A DNA stretch of 32,500 nt from Symbiodinium natans. Taxonomy: Eukaryota > Sar > Dinophyceae > Suessiales > Symbiodiniaceae. The stretch lies in assembly GCA_905221605.1 (NCBI GenBank), contig CAJNDS010002245.1, positions 305,044 to 337,543 on the forward strand. Direction: 5' to 3'. Shown here in pieces: positions 23,320-30,094 of the stretch. Under the pieces are notes generated by a model that saw only the letters and a list, made by a program, of their open reading frames with translations, was not told the origin of the DNA and did no database searches. The position numbers and the translations under genes were made by a program. Position 1 is the first letter of the stretch; each line of letters starts with the position of its first letter.

Positions 23320-23470
23320 ATACAAGCCCTAAACCCTAAATCTGAAACCCTAAACCCTAAACCTTAAACCCTAAACCCTAAACCTTAAACCCTAAACCTT
23401 AAACCCTAAACCCTAAACCTTAAACCTTAAACCCTAAACCCTGGACCTGAAACCCTAAACCCAAAACCCG
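23320..23470 (-). repeat. Telomeric tract, CCCTAAA/CCTTAAA
   Basis: About 20 units with regularly interspersed CCTTAAA. Confidence 0.93.
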
Positions 23471-23494
23471 GGGTTTGAGGGTGGGCTCGGCCAG

Positions 23495-23529
23495 GAAGAC
23501 TTCTCTTGAACCTTTGGTCTCCCCTTTAA
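23495..23529 (+). CDS. Candidate small exon, weak
   Basis: After GCTCGGCCAG the frame reads KTSLEPLVSPL; possible GA donor before TTTAGGG units. Confidence 0.38.
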
Positions 23530-23642
23530 GATGAGGGTTTAGGGTTTAGGGTTTAAGAGTTTAGGGTTTAGGGTTTAAGAGTTTAGGGTTTAGGGTTTAG
23601 GGTTTAGGGTGCAGGGTTTCTCCCTGAACCCAAAACCCCAAG

Positions 23643-23678
23643 TACCCGCAAAAGGATCCCAAAGAAGCACTTGATCCG
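23643..23678 (+). CDS. Candidate exon, product unknown
   Basis: The acceptor is AAAACCCCAAG; the frame reads YPQKDPKEALDP and ends at CCG|GTCTCAG. Confidence 0.55.
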
Positions 23679-23812
23679 GTCTCAGGCCTCAGGGTTTAAG
23701 ATTTTGGGTTCAGGGTTCAGGGTTTAAGGCTTAGGCTTTAGACCGTTAAACCCTAAACCCTAAACCCTAAACCCTAAACCCTTGTATCCCTGAAGGGGCT
23801 GCCTTCTCCAAG

Positions 23813-23850
23813 GGTCTGTGAGACGCTGTCTCCAGTCCATGTTTGAAATG
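23813..23850 (+). CDS. Candidate exon, first of a phase-compatible chain
   Basis: The acceptor is GGGCTGCCTTCTCCAAG; the donor is ATG|GTTTAAGG. The frame reads SVRRCLQSMFEM and ends in phase 0. Confidence 0.58.
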
Positions 23851-23983
23851 GTTTAAGGCATAGGGTTGTAGTTTAGGATGAGGGTTTAGGGTTGAGGGTT
23901 TCGGGTTTAGGGTCCAGGGTTTAGGGTTCAGAGGCGGGCTAGAAGTTTATTTTTGGATTTAGGTTCAAGGGTTAGATGCCTAG

Positions 23984-24070
23984 ATTGGGTTGGGCCCACA
24001 ACAAGCCGAACACTTGAAACTCGATCTCGAAAGGCCCTATGACTACTATTTGCGCAAGAACCCCAAAAGA
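23984..24070 (+). CDS. Candidate exon, strong
   Basis: The acceptor is GTTAGATGCCTAG. The 29-codon frame reads IGLGPQQAEHLKLDLERPYD then YYLRKNPKR. The donor AGA|GTTAAAC coincides with the start of element M3. Both ends phase 0. The composition and helix pattern look clearly protein-coding. Confidence 0.75.
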
Positions 24071-24142
24071 GTTAAACAAAAAGGGTAATCCCTATATTAC
24101 CCTTATAAGGAAGTTTTTTCTTTTCTTAAGCAATTAGTAGAT
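24071..24142. repeat. Dispersed element M3, copy 2
   Basis: Runs from GTTAAACAAAAAGGG to AGCAATTAGTAG, so it has GT and AG ends. The core ATCCCTATATTACCCTTATA is shared with 13806 and 28763. Confidence 0.72.
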
Positions 24143-24158
24143 AAACCCCTGGTATGGG

Positions 24159-24260
24159 TTTTGGAGTACTATACTTTTTAATGTTTTTTTGTCTCTGGGT
24201 TTCGATTTTAGCTACTTATACCCAGCTAGTATATACTGTTTTGCCAGGGCCTACTCCAAA
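24159..24260. repeat. Element M4, unsplit copy
   Basis: 102 bp from TTTTGGAGTACTATAC to GGCCTACTCCAAA, following M3 by 16 bases. The preceding G gives a GT donor-like start and CCAAAG or GTAG an acceptor-like end. Confidence 0.8.
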
Positions 24261-24289
24261 GTAGGGTGTGTCACGCTAGGGAAACCCAG

Positions 24290-24326
24290 GTCCTTGCTTC
24301 AAGAACCACAAGTCCACCAGCCGTAG
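24290..24326 (+). CDS. Candidate exon, product unknown
   Basis: The acceptor is GGGAAACCCAG; the donor is GTAG|GTGCCC. The chain-compatible frame reads VLASRTTSPPAV; PCFKNHKSTSR is an alternative. Confidence 0.58.
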
Positions 24327-24545
24327 GTGCCCGAACGGTAAACCCTGGAACCCTCTAAACCGTAAACCCCCCCCCAAAATCCCGTCCCTAAATTCCTAAA
24401 CTCCCAAATGCCCCCCAAACCTGAACATGCGAATCCTAAACCCTTAACTCCCTAACGACCAAGCCCCAAACCCTAAACCCTAAACCCTAAACCCTAAACC
24501 CTAAACCCTAAACCCAAGACCTCAAAACCCCGATTTCCTGGACAG

Positions 24546-24587
24546 GAGGCTTGTCGGGATCCCAGAGGTTCGTTCAGCTGCCCAAGG
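24546..24587 (+). CDS. Candidate exon, product unknown
   Basis: The acceptor follows CCCCGATTTCCTGGACAG; the donor is AAGG|GTGAACC. The chain-compatible frame reads GLSGSQRFVQLPK. Confidence 0.62.
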
Positions 24588-24596
24588 GTGAACCCT

Positions 24597-24800
24597 AAAC
24601 CCCAATCCCTGAACCCTAAACCCCAAGCCCTAAACCCTAAACCGTAAACCCTAAACCCTAAACCCTAAACCCTAAACCCTAAACCCTAAACCCCAAACCC
24701 TAAGCCCCAAACCCTAAGCCCTAAACCCTAAACCCCAAACCCTAGACCCCAAACCCTAAACCCTAGGACCCTAAACCCTAAGACCCTAAACCCTAACCCA
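24597..24800 (-). repeat. Telomeric tract, CCCTAAA with CCCCAAA
   Basis: About 28 units, half of them variants (CCCCAAA, CCCTAAG, CCCTAGA, CCGTAAA). Confidence 0.94.
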
Positions 24801-24802
24801 GG

Positions 24803-24882
24803 CTGGGGGGTTGGGGGGGTGGGGGGGGGGGGGGGGGGGGGGGGTGGGGGGGGGGTGGGGGGGGGGGGGGGGTGGGGGGGGG
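24803..24882 (+). repeat. Poly(G) cluster with single T
   Basis: About 80 bases of G broken by single T, the largest G run of the window. The minus-strand open frame of poly-Pro here is an artefact. Confidence 0.95.
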
Positions 24883-25295
24883 GAGAGAAGAGTGATGGCT
24901 TGGCAGCCGAATCCATAGCCCTGAGCTCTGCAAACCTTCTGAACCCACAAGAAAATCCTATCAGCCCTATAACCCTATAGCCCTAAACTCTCGTAAACCC
25001 CCTTCTATGAACCCTATAAGCACTCAACCCCTAGACCCTAAACCCTTATGCCTTAAACCCGAAACCCGAAATCCTAAACCCTAAACCCTTAAGCCCTAAC
25101 CCACCAGACTTTGAAGCTTAGCTGGCACAGTTCGACCTTTGGGGTTTGGGGTTTAGGGTTTAGGGTTAGGGTTCAGCCCTAAACCCTAAACTCTAAACCC
25201 TAAACCCTAAACCCTAACTAAACCCTCAACCCTCAACGAGTTTCAGGTCTCGAGTTTTGGGTTTAGGGTTTAGGGTTCAGGGTTTAGTTTGGAAG
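24883..25295. other. Intron-like stretch
   Basis: Degenerate CCCTATAA and CCCTAAA units, opposed telomeric tracts at 25141-25235 (TTTAGGG then CCCTAAA) and TTTAGGG at 25257-25286. Confidence 0.5.
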
Positions 25296-25335
25296 CCCGC
25301 GCACTAACTACGCAGCTGGCCGCTGGTTGGAAGGG
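25296..25335 (+). CDS. Candidate exon, product unknown
   Basis: The acceptor is GTTTGGAAG; the frame reads RALTTQLAAGWK and ends at GG|GTAAAAAC. It is phase-compatible with the exons at 24546 and 25886. Confidence 0.52.
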
Positions 25336-25390
25336 GTAAAAACCCCGAAATCCACAATCCTCGGCCCCAGAGCCCTGGGCAGATTGAAGT

Positions 25391-25520
25391 AGGGTTTAGG
25401 GTTTAGGGTTTAGGGTTTAGGGTTTAGGGTTTAGGGTTTAGGGTTTAGGGTTTAGGGTTTAGGGTTTAGGGTTTAGGGGCCAGGGCTTAGGGTTTAGGGC
25501 TTAGGGTTTAGGGTTTGGCC
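25391..25520 (+). repeat. Telomeric tract, TTTAGGG
   Basis: Twelve perfect units, then a few degenerate ones. Confidence 0.96.
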
Positions 25521-25580
25521 TCTTTAGGGATACTGGTGAGCGAAAAAAAGCAGGGTGTCCTTTTTGGGCGGTATTCGCAG

Positions 25581-25605
25581 CATAAGCCGCCCCACTTCAG
25601 GAAGG
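25581..25605 (+). CDS. Candidate small exon
   Basis: A good pyrimidine-rich acceptor (TCCTTTTTGGGCGGTATTCGCAG) and a GC donor. The frame reads HKPPHFRK. Including it would break the phase chain, so it may be alternative or false. Confidence 0.4.
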
Positions 25606-25637
25606 GCTGGGTTCAGAGGGGTCCAACCCCCCACGAA

Positions 25638-25885
25638 TCCCCCAAACCCCAAACCCTAAACCCTAAACCCCAAACCCTAAACCCTAAACCCTGAACCCTA
25701 AACCATCCACCCTGAACCAAAAACCCGAATACGTGACGTCATCTCAAAGGCCCAAAGCCTAAAATCCCCAAAACCTAATCCCGAGACCCTAAGACCGCAA
25801 CAAATCCCGAAATCCCCTAAACCCTAAACTCTAAACCCTAAACCCTAAACCCTATTAACCCTAACCGCGTTCCTTGCTATACCAG
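25638..25885. other. Intron-like stretch
   Basis: CCCTAAA and CCCCAAA tract at 25638-25700, degenerate units to 25865. Confidence 0.5.
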
Positions 25886-25939
25886 CTCAGTTGGGTGTTC
25901 AGCCCCATGGCTCAGGGGTTCGGGTGCGCAGGATGTGAG
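25886..25939 (+). CDS. Candidate exon, product unknown
   Basis: The acceptor is GTTCCTTGCTATACCAG; the donor is GAG|GTTAGC. Frame LSWVFSPMAQGFGCAGCE is open; the chain-compatible frame is SVGCSAPWLRGSGAQDV. Confidence 0.65.
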
Positions 25940-25960
25940 GTTAGCATTCATGATCTAAGG

Positions 25961-26022
25961 TTTAGGGTTTAGGGTTTAGGGTTTAGGGTTTAGGGTTTAG
26001 GGTTTAGGGTTTAGGGTTTCGG
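25961..26022 (+). repeat. Telomeric tract, TTTAGGG
   Basis: Nine perfect units. Confidence 0.96.
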
Positions 26023-26321
26023 GTTCGGTCACCCCATACCCTAAACCTACAGTAACCTTCCAAACGTTGGAACATCATTATCCTCATACCCCCAGAGGGC
26101 TACTAAAGGGAATCCCAGCACTCATCGTCCTTAAACCATGTTCCAACTTTAAGGAGTTTTCTGTAAACCCCAAGCTCCCCAGGCGCTACACCCTAGACCC
26201 CATACCCCAAACTCTAAGCCCAAACTCTCCACCCTAAACCTTAATTTTAAACTCTAAACCCTAAACCCTAAACCCGCTAACTCGCACGCCTCGCCATGCG
26301 TCGTCTCCGGCATCCACTCAG

Positions 26322-26381
26322 GACGGCTGGAGGTGCAGAGCTTGAAGTGGTCGCTTGGGGACGAAATGTCCCCCAAAAGGG
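26322..26381 (+). CDS. Candidate exon, strong
   Basis: The acceptor is CTCCGGCATCCACTCAG; the donor is AAGGG|GTTAGGG. The frame reads TAGGAELEVVAWGRNVPQK, and the frame one base earlier contains a stop, which limits ambiguity. Confidence 0.7.
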
Positions 26382-26475
26382 GTTAGGGTTTAGAGTTTAG
26401 GGCTTAGGGTTTAGGGTTTAGGGTTTAGAACTTACGGCTTAAGGTTTTGTGGTTCATATGTTTAGGGTTTAGGGT

Positions 26476-26595
26476 TCATGGTTCATATACCCTATAATTG
26501 GACTTATAGTAGTATAGACCCCCCAATTTGGGGAGTTCATATACCTTATCATGGGACTTCTAGCAGTATAGGGTACATGACCCCCCCCCCCCCCC
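26476..26595 (+). repeat. Imperfect tandem duplication ending in poly(C)
   Basis: GTTCATATACCCTATAATTG with downstream GTAGTATAGACC recurs as GTTCATATACCTTATCATGG with GCAGTATAGGGT. The second copy ends in about 15 C. Confidence 0.75.
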
Positions 26596-26725
26596 GCATT
26601 TTTGGGGGGCTCATTTAAAGTTCATGTGGTCCAAGCTCTAAGCCCTCAACGCCAAGCCCTGAAGGCTTAGGGTTCGGTGGGGCTGCTAGGACGCCCGCCA
26701 TCGTCCTCTTCTTCGTCTCGACCAG

Positions 26726-26769
26726 CTGGCTACTTGGCCGCAGGGGTCCCGAAGAGCCCTGCGGCTTGG
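26726..26769 (+). CDS. Candidate exon, well bounded
   Basis: A strong pyrimidine tract (TCGTCCTCTTCTTCGTCTCGACCAG) and the donor TTGG|GTAGCTG. Frames WLLGRRGPEEPCGL and GYLAAGVPKSPAAW are both open. Confidence 0.65.
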
Positions 26770-26789
26770 GTAGCTGAACCACAAAATTG

Positions 26790-26808
26790 GGGGGGGGGGG
26801 GGGGGGGG
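26790..26808 (+). repeat. Poly(G) run
   Basis: About 19 G interrupted only at the end. Confidence 0.93.
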
Positions 26809-26849
26809 TGGGGGTCATATGCTACTGTACTACTGTACTACCTGTGAAG

Positions 26850-26889
26850 GTGTATGGGGTTTTACGAACACAGAAAGCCCCCAGTATAG
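26850..26889 (+). CDS. Candidate exon ending at element M5
   Basis: The acceptor is TACCTGTGAAG. The frame reads VYGVLRTQKAPSI and ends at ATAG|GTCCCC, the start of M5. Ends in phase 1, fitting the next exon. Confidence 0.65.
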
Positions 26890-26931
26890 GTCCCCAAATA
26901 GGAGGATTCCTTTGTAATAGGACCCTCGGAA
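26886..26931. repeat. Dispersed element M5, copy 2
   Basis: Matches 11616-11660. It begins the 81 bp GT-AG gap between exon candidates 26850 and 26971. Confidence 0.75.
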
Positions 26932-26970
26932 ACCCCTATGCGAGCCATAAGTACGGGGTCTTAAGACCAG

Positions 26971-27067
26971 TTCCATCCGCACGGGTTCGTTTCGTCCCCA
27001 AGGAAAGCCTTAAGCACCACCAGCTTGTCGCTTATCATTTTTCAGGGGGGCTCTGCTTCCTTTCTAA
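26971..27067 (+). CDS. Candidate exon, strong
   Basis: The acceptor is GGTCTTAAGACCAG. After two partial-codon bases the frame reads PSARVRFVPKESLKHHQLVA then YHFSGGLCFLS, ending at a GC donor. Phase fits 26850; the joined frame reads KAPSI-V-PSARVRF. Confidence 0.65.
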
Positions 27068-27201
27068 GCCCCATCAAGCAAGAAATAAACCCCAACGCCT
27101 GAACCGTAAAGTCTAAACCCTAAACTCTAAACCCCTAACTTCTTAAACCTCAGACTCCTAACCTCCTAATCCCTAACCCAAAACCCTTTCAACCATCGGA
27201 G

Positions 27202-27281
27202 AAAAGCAGTGCAATCAGAATCGGTCGATTGTAGCACCTCTTGGAGCTTCTAGCACAGCTCGCTCGGATTCCCTGTCGGGG
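27202..27281 (+). CDS. Candidate exon, product unknown
   Basis: After CAACCATCGGAG the frame reads KQCNQNRSIVAPLGASSTAR then SDSLSG, ending at GGG|GTCTAGG. Confidence 0.52.
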
Positions 27282-27603
27282 GTCTAGGGTTTCACTGCAA
27301 GTGCTTCGGGCTTAGGGTTTCGTATAGTGCTGCAAATGAGCTTCGCGGCGCCAACTAGTGACCAATAGTTCTTATACCTACATAGACATATATATATATA
27401 TATGTATATAGCCGGGCGCGGGATTTAAGACGTACCTTGGATTCAAGCAAATAGGGGGCGTCTTGAATCCGACGCCCGCCTATGTTTATATATATATATA
27501 TATATTATACATAAATACATACATACATACATACTTTTATTTTAGGGCGGGGGGGGGGGGGGGGGGGGGGGGAGGGGCATGCGTACTTGCCCTTCCTTTT
27601 CAG
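27282..27603. other. Intron-like stretch
   Basis: AT microsatellites at 27390-27412 and 27485-27535, a run of about 26 G at 27548-27573, then a pyrimidine tract. Confidence 0.6.
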
Positions 27604-27672
27604 ACCAGAACCGACCCTGGCCGTAATCCCCAGCCAGTTCTGCCAGCGGTTGTCTCGGATTTCTTGCGGTGG
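27604..27672 (+). CDS. Candidate exon, best bounded of the window
   Basis: A textbook acceptor (TTGCCCTTCCTTTTCAG) and donor TGG|GTGGTATC. The 23-codon frame reads TRTDPGRNPQPVLPAVVSDF then LRW. Both ends phase 0. Confidence 0.8.
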
Positions 27673-27856
27673 GTGGTATCTAGGGTTTAGGGTTTAGGGT
27701 CTAGCTTTGAGATGTTTCGAACCCATGCTATTCTATAGGGTAGTATGTATTTCTGTATGTATATTTGCACTTTTAGACACGTATATGCATTTGTAGATGC
27801 AAGTGCATGTACCCAGCCAAGCAAAGAGGGTATATGAGATAGGATGCATATTGCAG

Positions 27857-27890
27857 TTCCTCGGGAGTGTGTTGATTGTTTTACACACTG
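27857..27890 (+). CDS. Candidate small exon
   Basis: The acceptor is GATGCATATTGCAG; the frame reads FLGSVLIVLHT and ends at TG|GTCGGTG. A (TG)n microsatellite follows at 27948. Confidence 0.45.
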
Positions 27891-28090
27891 GTCGGTGTAC
27901 ATTATTTGTACATATATACGTGGTTTTCCCTGTGCCCCCAGTATACGTGTGTGTGTGTGTGTGTGCTCATTTCTACATATGTTTATACGTATGCATGGGG
28001 GTTGCTTGTGGGCATAACCCGAAACGCTGAACCCTAAACCCTACATGAGTAAACTGCAACCACAAACCATGGTAGCCTCCAAAGGGCCAG

Positions 28091-28183
28091 ACCGAAACTC
28101 CCTAAACCCTGAATCCTAAACCCTCAACCCTAAACCCTAAACCCTAATCCCTAAACCCTAAACCCTAAACCCTAAACCCTACA
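28091..28183 (-). repeat. Telomeric tract, CCCTAAA
   Basis: About 12 units, degenerate at the left. Confidence 0.93.
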
Positions 28184-28211
28184 CCACCACCAAGGCTCGC
28201 CAGTTTTGCAG

Positions 28212-28283
28212 CCAAGTGGGCGACCTTCTCGGCGATTCCACCCAGCGCCAACCCGCGCGGCGAACAGAATGCTCAGGAGCCTG
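28212..28283 (+). CDS. Candidate exon, well bounded
   Basis: The acceptor is GCTCGCCAGTTTTGCAG; the donor is CTG|GTTGATA. Frames QVGDLLGDSTQRQPARRTEC and PSGRPSRRFHPAPTRAANRM are open. Confidence 0.65.
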
Positions 28284-28933
28284 GTTGATATAATTAGGGT
28301 TTATAGGGTTTAGGGTTTGTGGTTTTGGGGTTTAGGGTATGTTTAAGAATGCTGTTAATGTTCTGCAGGTGTTTAGGGGGTTACGGATGAGGGCTAGGGG
28401 TGCGCGTAGGGTTTTAGGATTATACCTGGGGTGTTTGGCTTTGAAATTTAGGGTTTAGGCGGCCTAAGCCCCAAAGCAACTGAGCTCCCAGAACCTCTAA
28501 GTCCTTGAGGGCTACCTAGGCTTCCCTGTCCTCCTTTTAGGGTTTCGGGTTTCGGGACCCTGTAACCCTGCCGGTCTGAGAGCATGCAGCAGGTCACGTG
28601 CAGACCAGGGCATGCTCCTTTCCTAGAAGACCCTAAGCCCCGAAACCCCAATTCCGAAACCCCAATGCCCCAAAGCCCTGAACCCCTAAACCCTGAAACT
28701 GCTCCCCAAACCCCGACCCTCGCCCCCGAAACCTACCATGTGCTTCAGAACCCGCCAAAAAGCTAAAACACAAATTTATCCCTATGTTGCCTCTATAAGG
28801 AAGACTACTTATTTTCTTTATTTTTTGGGCTTCATTAGCAAATAGTAGTTAAGACCCTAAACCCTAAACCCTAAACCCTAAACCCTAAACCCTAAACCCT
28901 AGACCCCACACAGGCCTTTGTGCCTCACTGCAG
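28284..28933. other. Intron-like stretch
   Basis: Decayed TTTAGGG units to 28460, an island with a weak exon candidate (28590-28632, QVTCRPGHAPFLED), CCCNAAAC units to 28735, element M3 copy 3 and a CCCTAAA tract at 28853-28905. Confidence 0.5.
28763..28852. repeat. Dispersed element M3, copy 3
   Basis: Runs from GCTAAAACACAAATTTATCC to AGCAAATAGTAG; it shares CCCTAT..., CTATAAGGAAG and the TAGTAG end with copy 2. Confidence 0.7.
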
Positions 28934-28993
28934 GCTTTGGCCGAGCTGTCGCGGGTGCTGTCCAGCCTGCCGGAGAGGCCTCGCGCCTCCCCG
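28934..28993 (+). CDS. Candidate exon, strong
   Basis: The acceptor is TGTGCCTCACTGCAG|GC. The 20-codon frame reads ALAELSRVLSSLPERPRASP and ends at CCG|GTTTGTCC. Both ends phase 0; a TTTAGGG tract follows (29010-29110). Confidence 0.7.
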
Positions 28994-29132
28994 GTTTGTC
29001 CCGCGACTCAGGGATTAGGGTTTCGGGTTAAGGGTTTAGGGTTTAGGGTTTAAGGTTTAGGGTTTAGGGTTTAGGGTTTGGGGTGTGGGGTGTAGGGTGT
29101 AGGGTTTAGAGGGAAGCCGATTGCACACCCAG

Positions 29133-29293
29133 GGTAGCCGCGTGCACTATGTCAGGCTGTCATGTGATTATGCTGACTCTTGCTTCTTGCTGCGACAATC
29201 CATTTGAGAAATCTTGGTGGCGTTCGCCTAAGTTTGCTTCCACCATGTACCCCTGGCTGGGCCATGTGGTGTGGGGCGTCAGGAACTTGCAAG
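29133..29293 (+). CDS. Candidate exon, possible last part of upstream gene
   Basis: The acceptor is TTGCACACCCAG. The frame reads VAACTMSGCHVIMLTLASCC then DNPFEKSWWRSPKF and STMYPWLGHVVWGVRNLQ, ending at CAAG|GTAGGG. It could instead start at ATG 29149. Cys- and Trp-rich, no family recognised. Confidence 0.55.
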
Positions 29294-29310
29294 GTAGGGT
29301 GGATGTCCAG

Positions 29311-29467
29311 TCTTACTGATGCATGGTCATTGTTTGTATTAAAGCTATCACGACATCGTCTTGTTGCCAAGCAAGCATATGCAGAAAGATTGCTAGATTC
29401 AAACAAGCTGTCCACTATTACCCTTGCTGACACGGACATGCTGTTTCCCTGCTCGCAGAGGGTGTAG
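29311..29467 (+). CDS. Candidate terminal exon of upstream gene
   Basis: After GGATGTCCAG an open frame reads LTDAWSLFVLKLSRHRLVAK then QAYAERLLDSNKLSTITLAD and ends in TAG at 29465, 24 bases before the ATG of the caspase-like gene. The gap to the exon ending at 29293 is only 17 bases, so one of the two boundaries is wrong; an alternative start is the AG at 29344. Confidence 0.45.
29445..29458 (+). promoter_or_regulatory. Possible trans-splice acceptor
   Basis: TTTCCCTGCTCGCAG ends 32 bases before ATG 29491. A pyrimidine tract plus CAG just upstream of a start codon would suit spliced-leader addition, the usual dinoflagellate mRNA 5' end. It could equally be an ordinary cis acceptor. Confidence 0.4.
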
Positions 29468-29490
29468 CATCACCAGGACTGTCTCGAGCA

Positions 29491-29851
29491 ATGCCACTGC
29501 GCAGTACAGATTGGAACGTCTTGTGTATAGGAATTGATCGCTACACAATTGGCGCTGAGCCTCTGAGTTTTTGTGTTCGTGATGCCTCGGCCGTTAGGCA
29601 AGCATGGCAGACAGCGACGCAAGGAAGGCACCAGTTGGTCTGCAAACCGACATCAGCGCAACTTCGCCAAGAGATCGCAGCCTTTGCGCAGACAGGAACA
29701 CTGATTCCGCGGAACTTCTTGTTTTTTGCGGGGCATAGCTACCAGTATGATGAGCAGCTGTACATGAAAGCTCCAGATTCCGATACGTTCGCAGCTGATG
29801 TCTGTGTCGACGAGGTTTGTAAGCAGCTGTCCGAGTTTGCATTCTTCATCT
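29491..29851 (+). CDS. Caspase/metacaspase-like protein with TPR-like tail, exon 1
   Basis: Encodes a p20-like peptidase C14 half-domain. Residues 10-18 (VLCIGIDRY) form the first strand. Residues 24-40 (PLSFCVRDASAVRQAWQ) match the family pattern of a strand, then a V.DA helix. FFAGHS (78-83) is the catalytic His strand, with GHS in place of the usual GHG. DEVCKQLSEFAFFI (107-120) leads to the strand before the catalytic Cys. The first ATG after the presumed acceptor is used. The donor is ATCT|GTGCAC at 29852, phase 1. Inference: a cysteine protease or pseudo-protease; substrate unknown. The frame reads on to a stop at 29914 if unspliced. Confidence 0.75.
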
Positions 29852-29909
29852 GTGCACTTCCTGCAGAAAGCTCTGTGGAAGTTGTTTTTGGCCAGTGCAC
29901 ATTTTTGAG

Positions 29910-29976
29910 CACTTGATTCACTGATAATCCTAGACTCATTGATTATCCTAGACAGTCATTGTCTTCGGGATCTTAG
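29910..29976 (+). CDS. Caspase-like gene, exon 2 with catalytic Cys motif
   Basis: The frame encodes ILDSHCLRDL, the expected D-x-x-C type motif of the C14 family; the Cys codon is 29960-29962. Three acceptors (AG ending 29909, 29933 and 29951) all leave the same phase, giving total proteins of 629, 621 or 615 residues. The third gives FAFFIYSHC, the spacing closest to family members. The preceding sequence is an 18-nt near-tandem repeat (CTTGATTCACTGATAATC, CTAGACTCATTGATTATC). The exon ends CTTAG|GC. Confidence 0.68.
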
Positions 29977-30094
29977 GCTTGTATTCCTGTCTGTTATTCT
30001 TACATGTGTTGTTACTAACTTATGTTTGATGAAGATTACGATGATCCTCCCGGAAGTGTTTACTCATGGCCTGAGGTGCGCTCAACTCCTGCAG
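29977..30094 (+). other. GC-AG intron with AG|GC at both ends
   Basis: A 118 bp intron: TTAG|GCTTGTATTCC...CTCAACTCCTGCAG|GCTCC. Removing it joins two frames that are otherwise out of register. It is the clearest intron in the window and contains no telomeric repeat. Confidence 0.8.

Noticed and set aside
24728-24916. Minus-strand Pro-rich 62-codon frame
   Set aside because: Reverse reading of the poly(G) cluster and telomeric repeat.
26615-26818. Minus-strand 67-codon frame
   Set aside because: The + strand has a much better acceptor with pyrimidine tract and donor in the same island (26726-26769).
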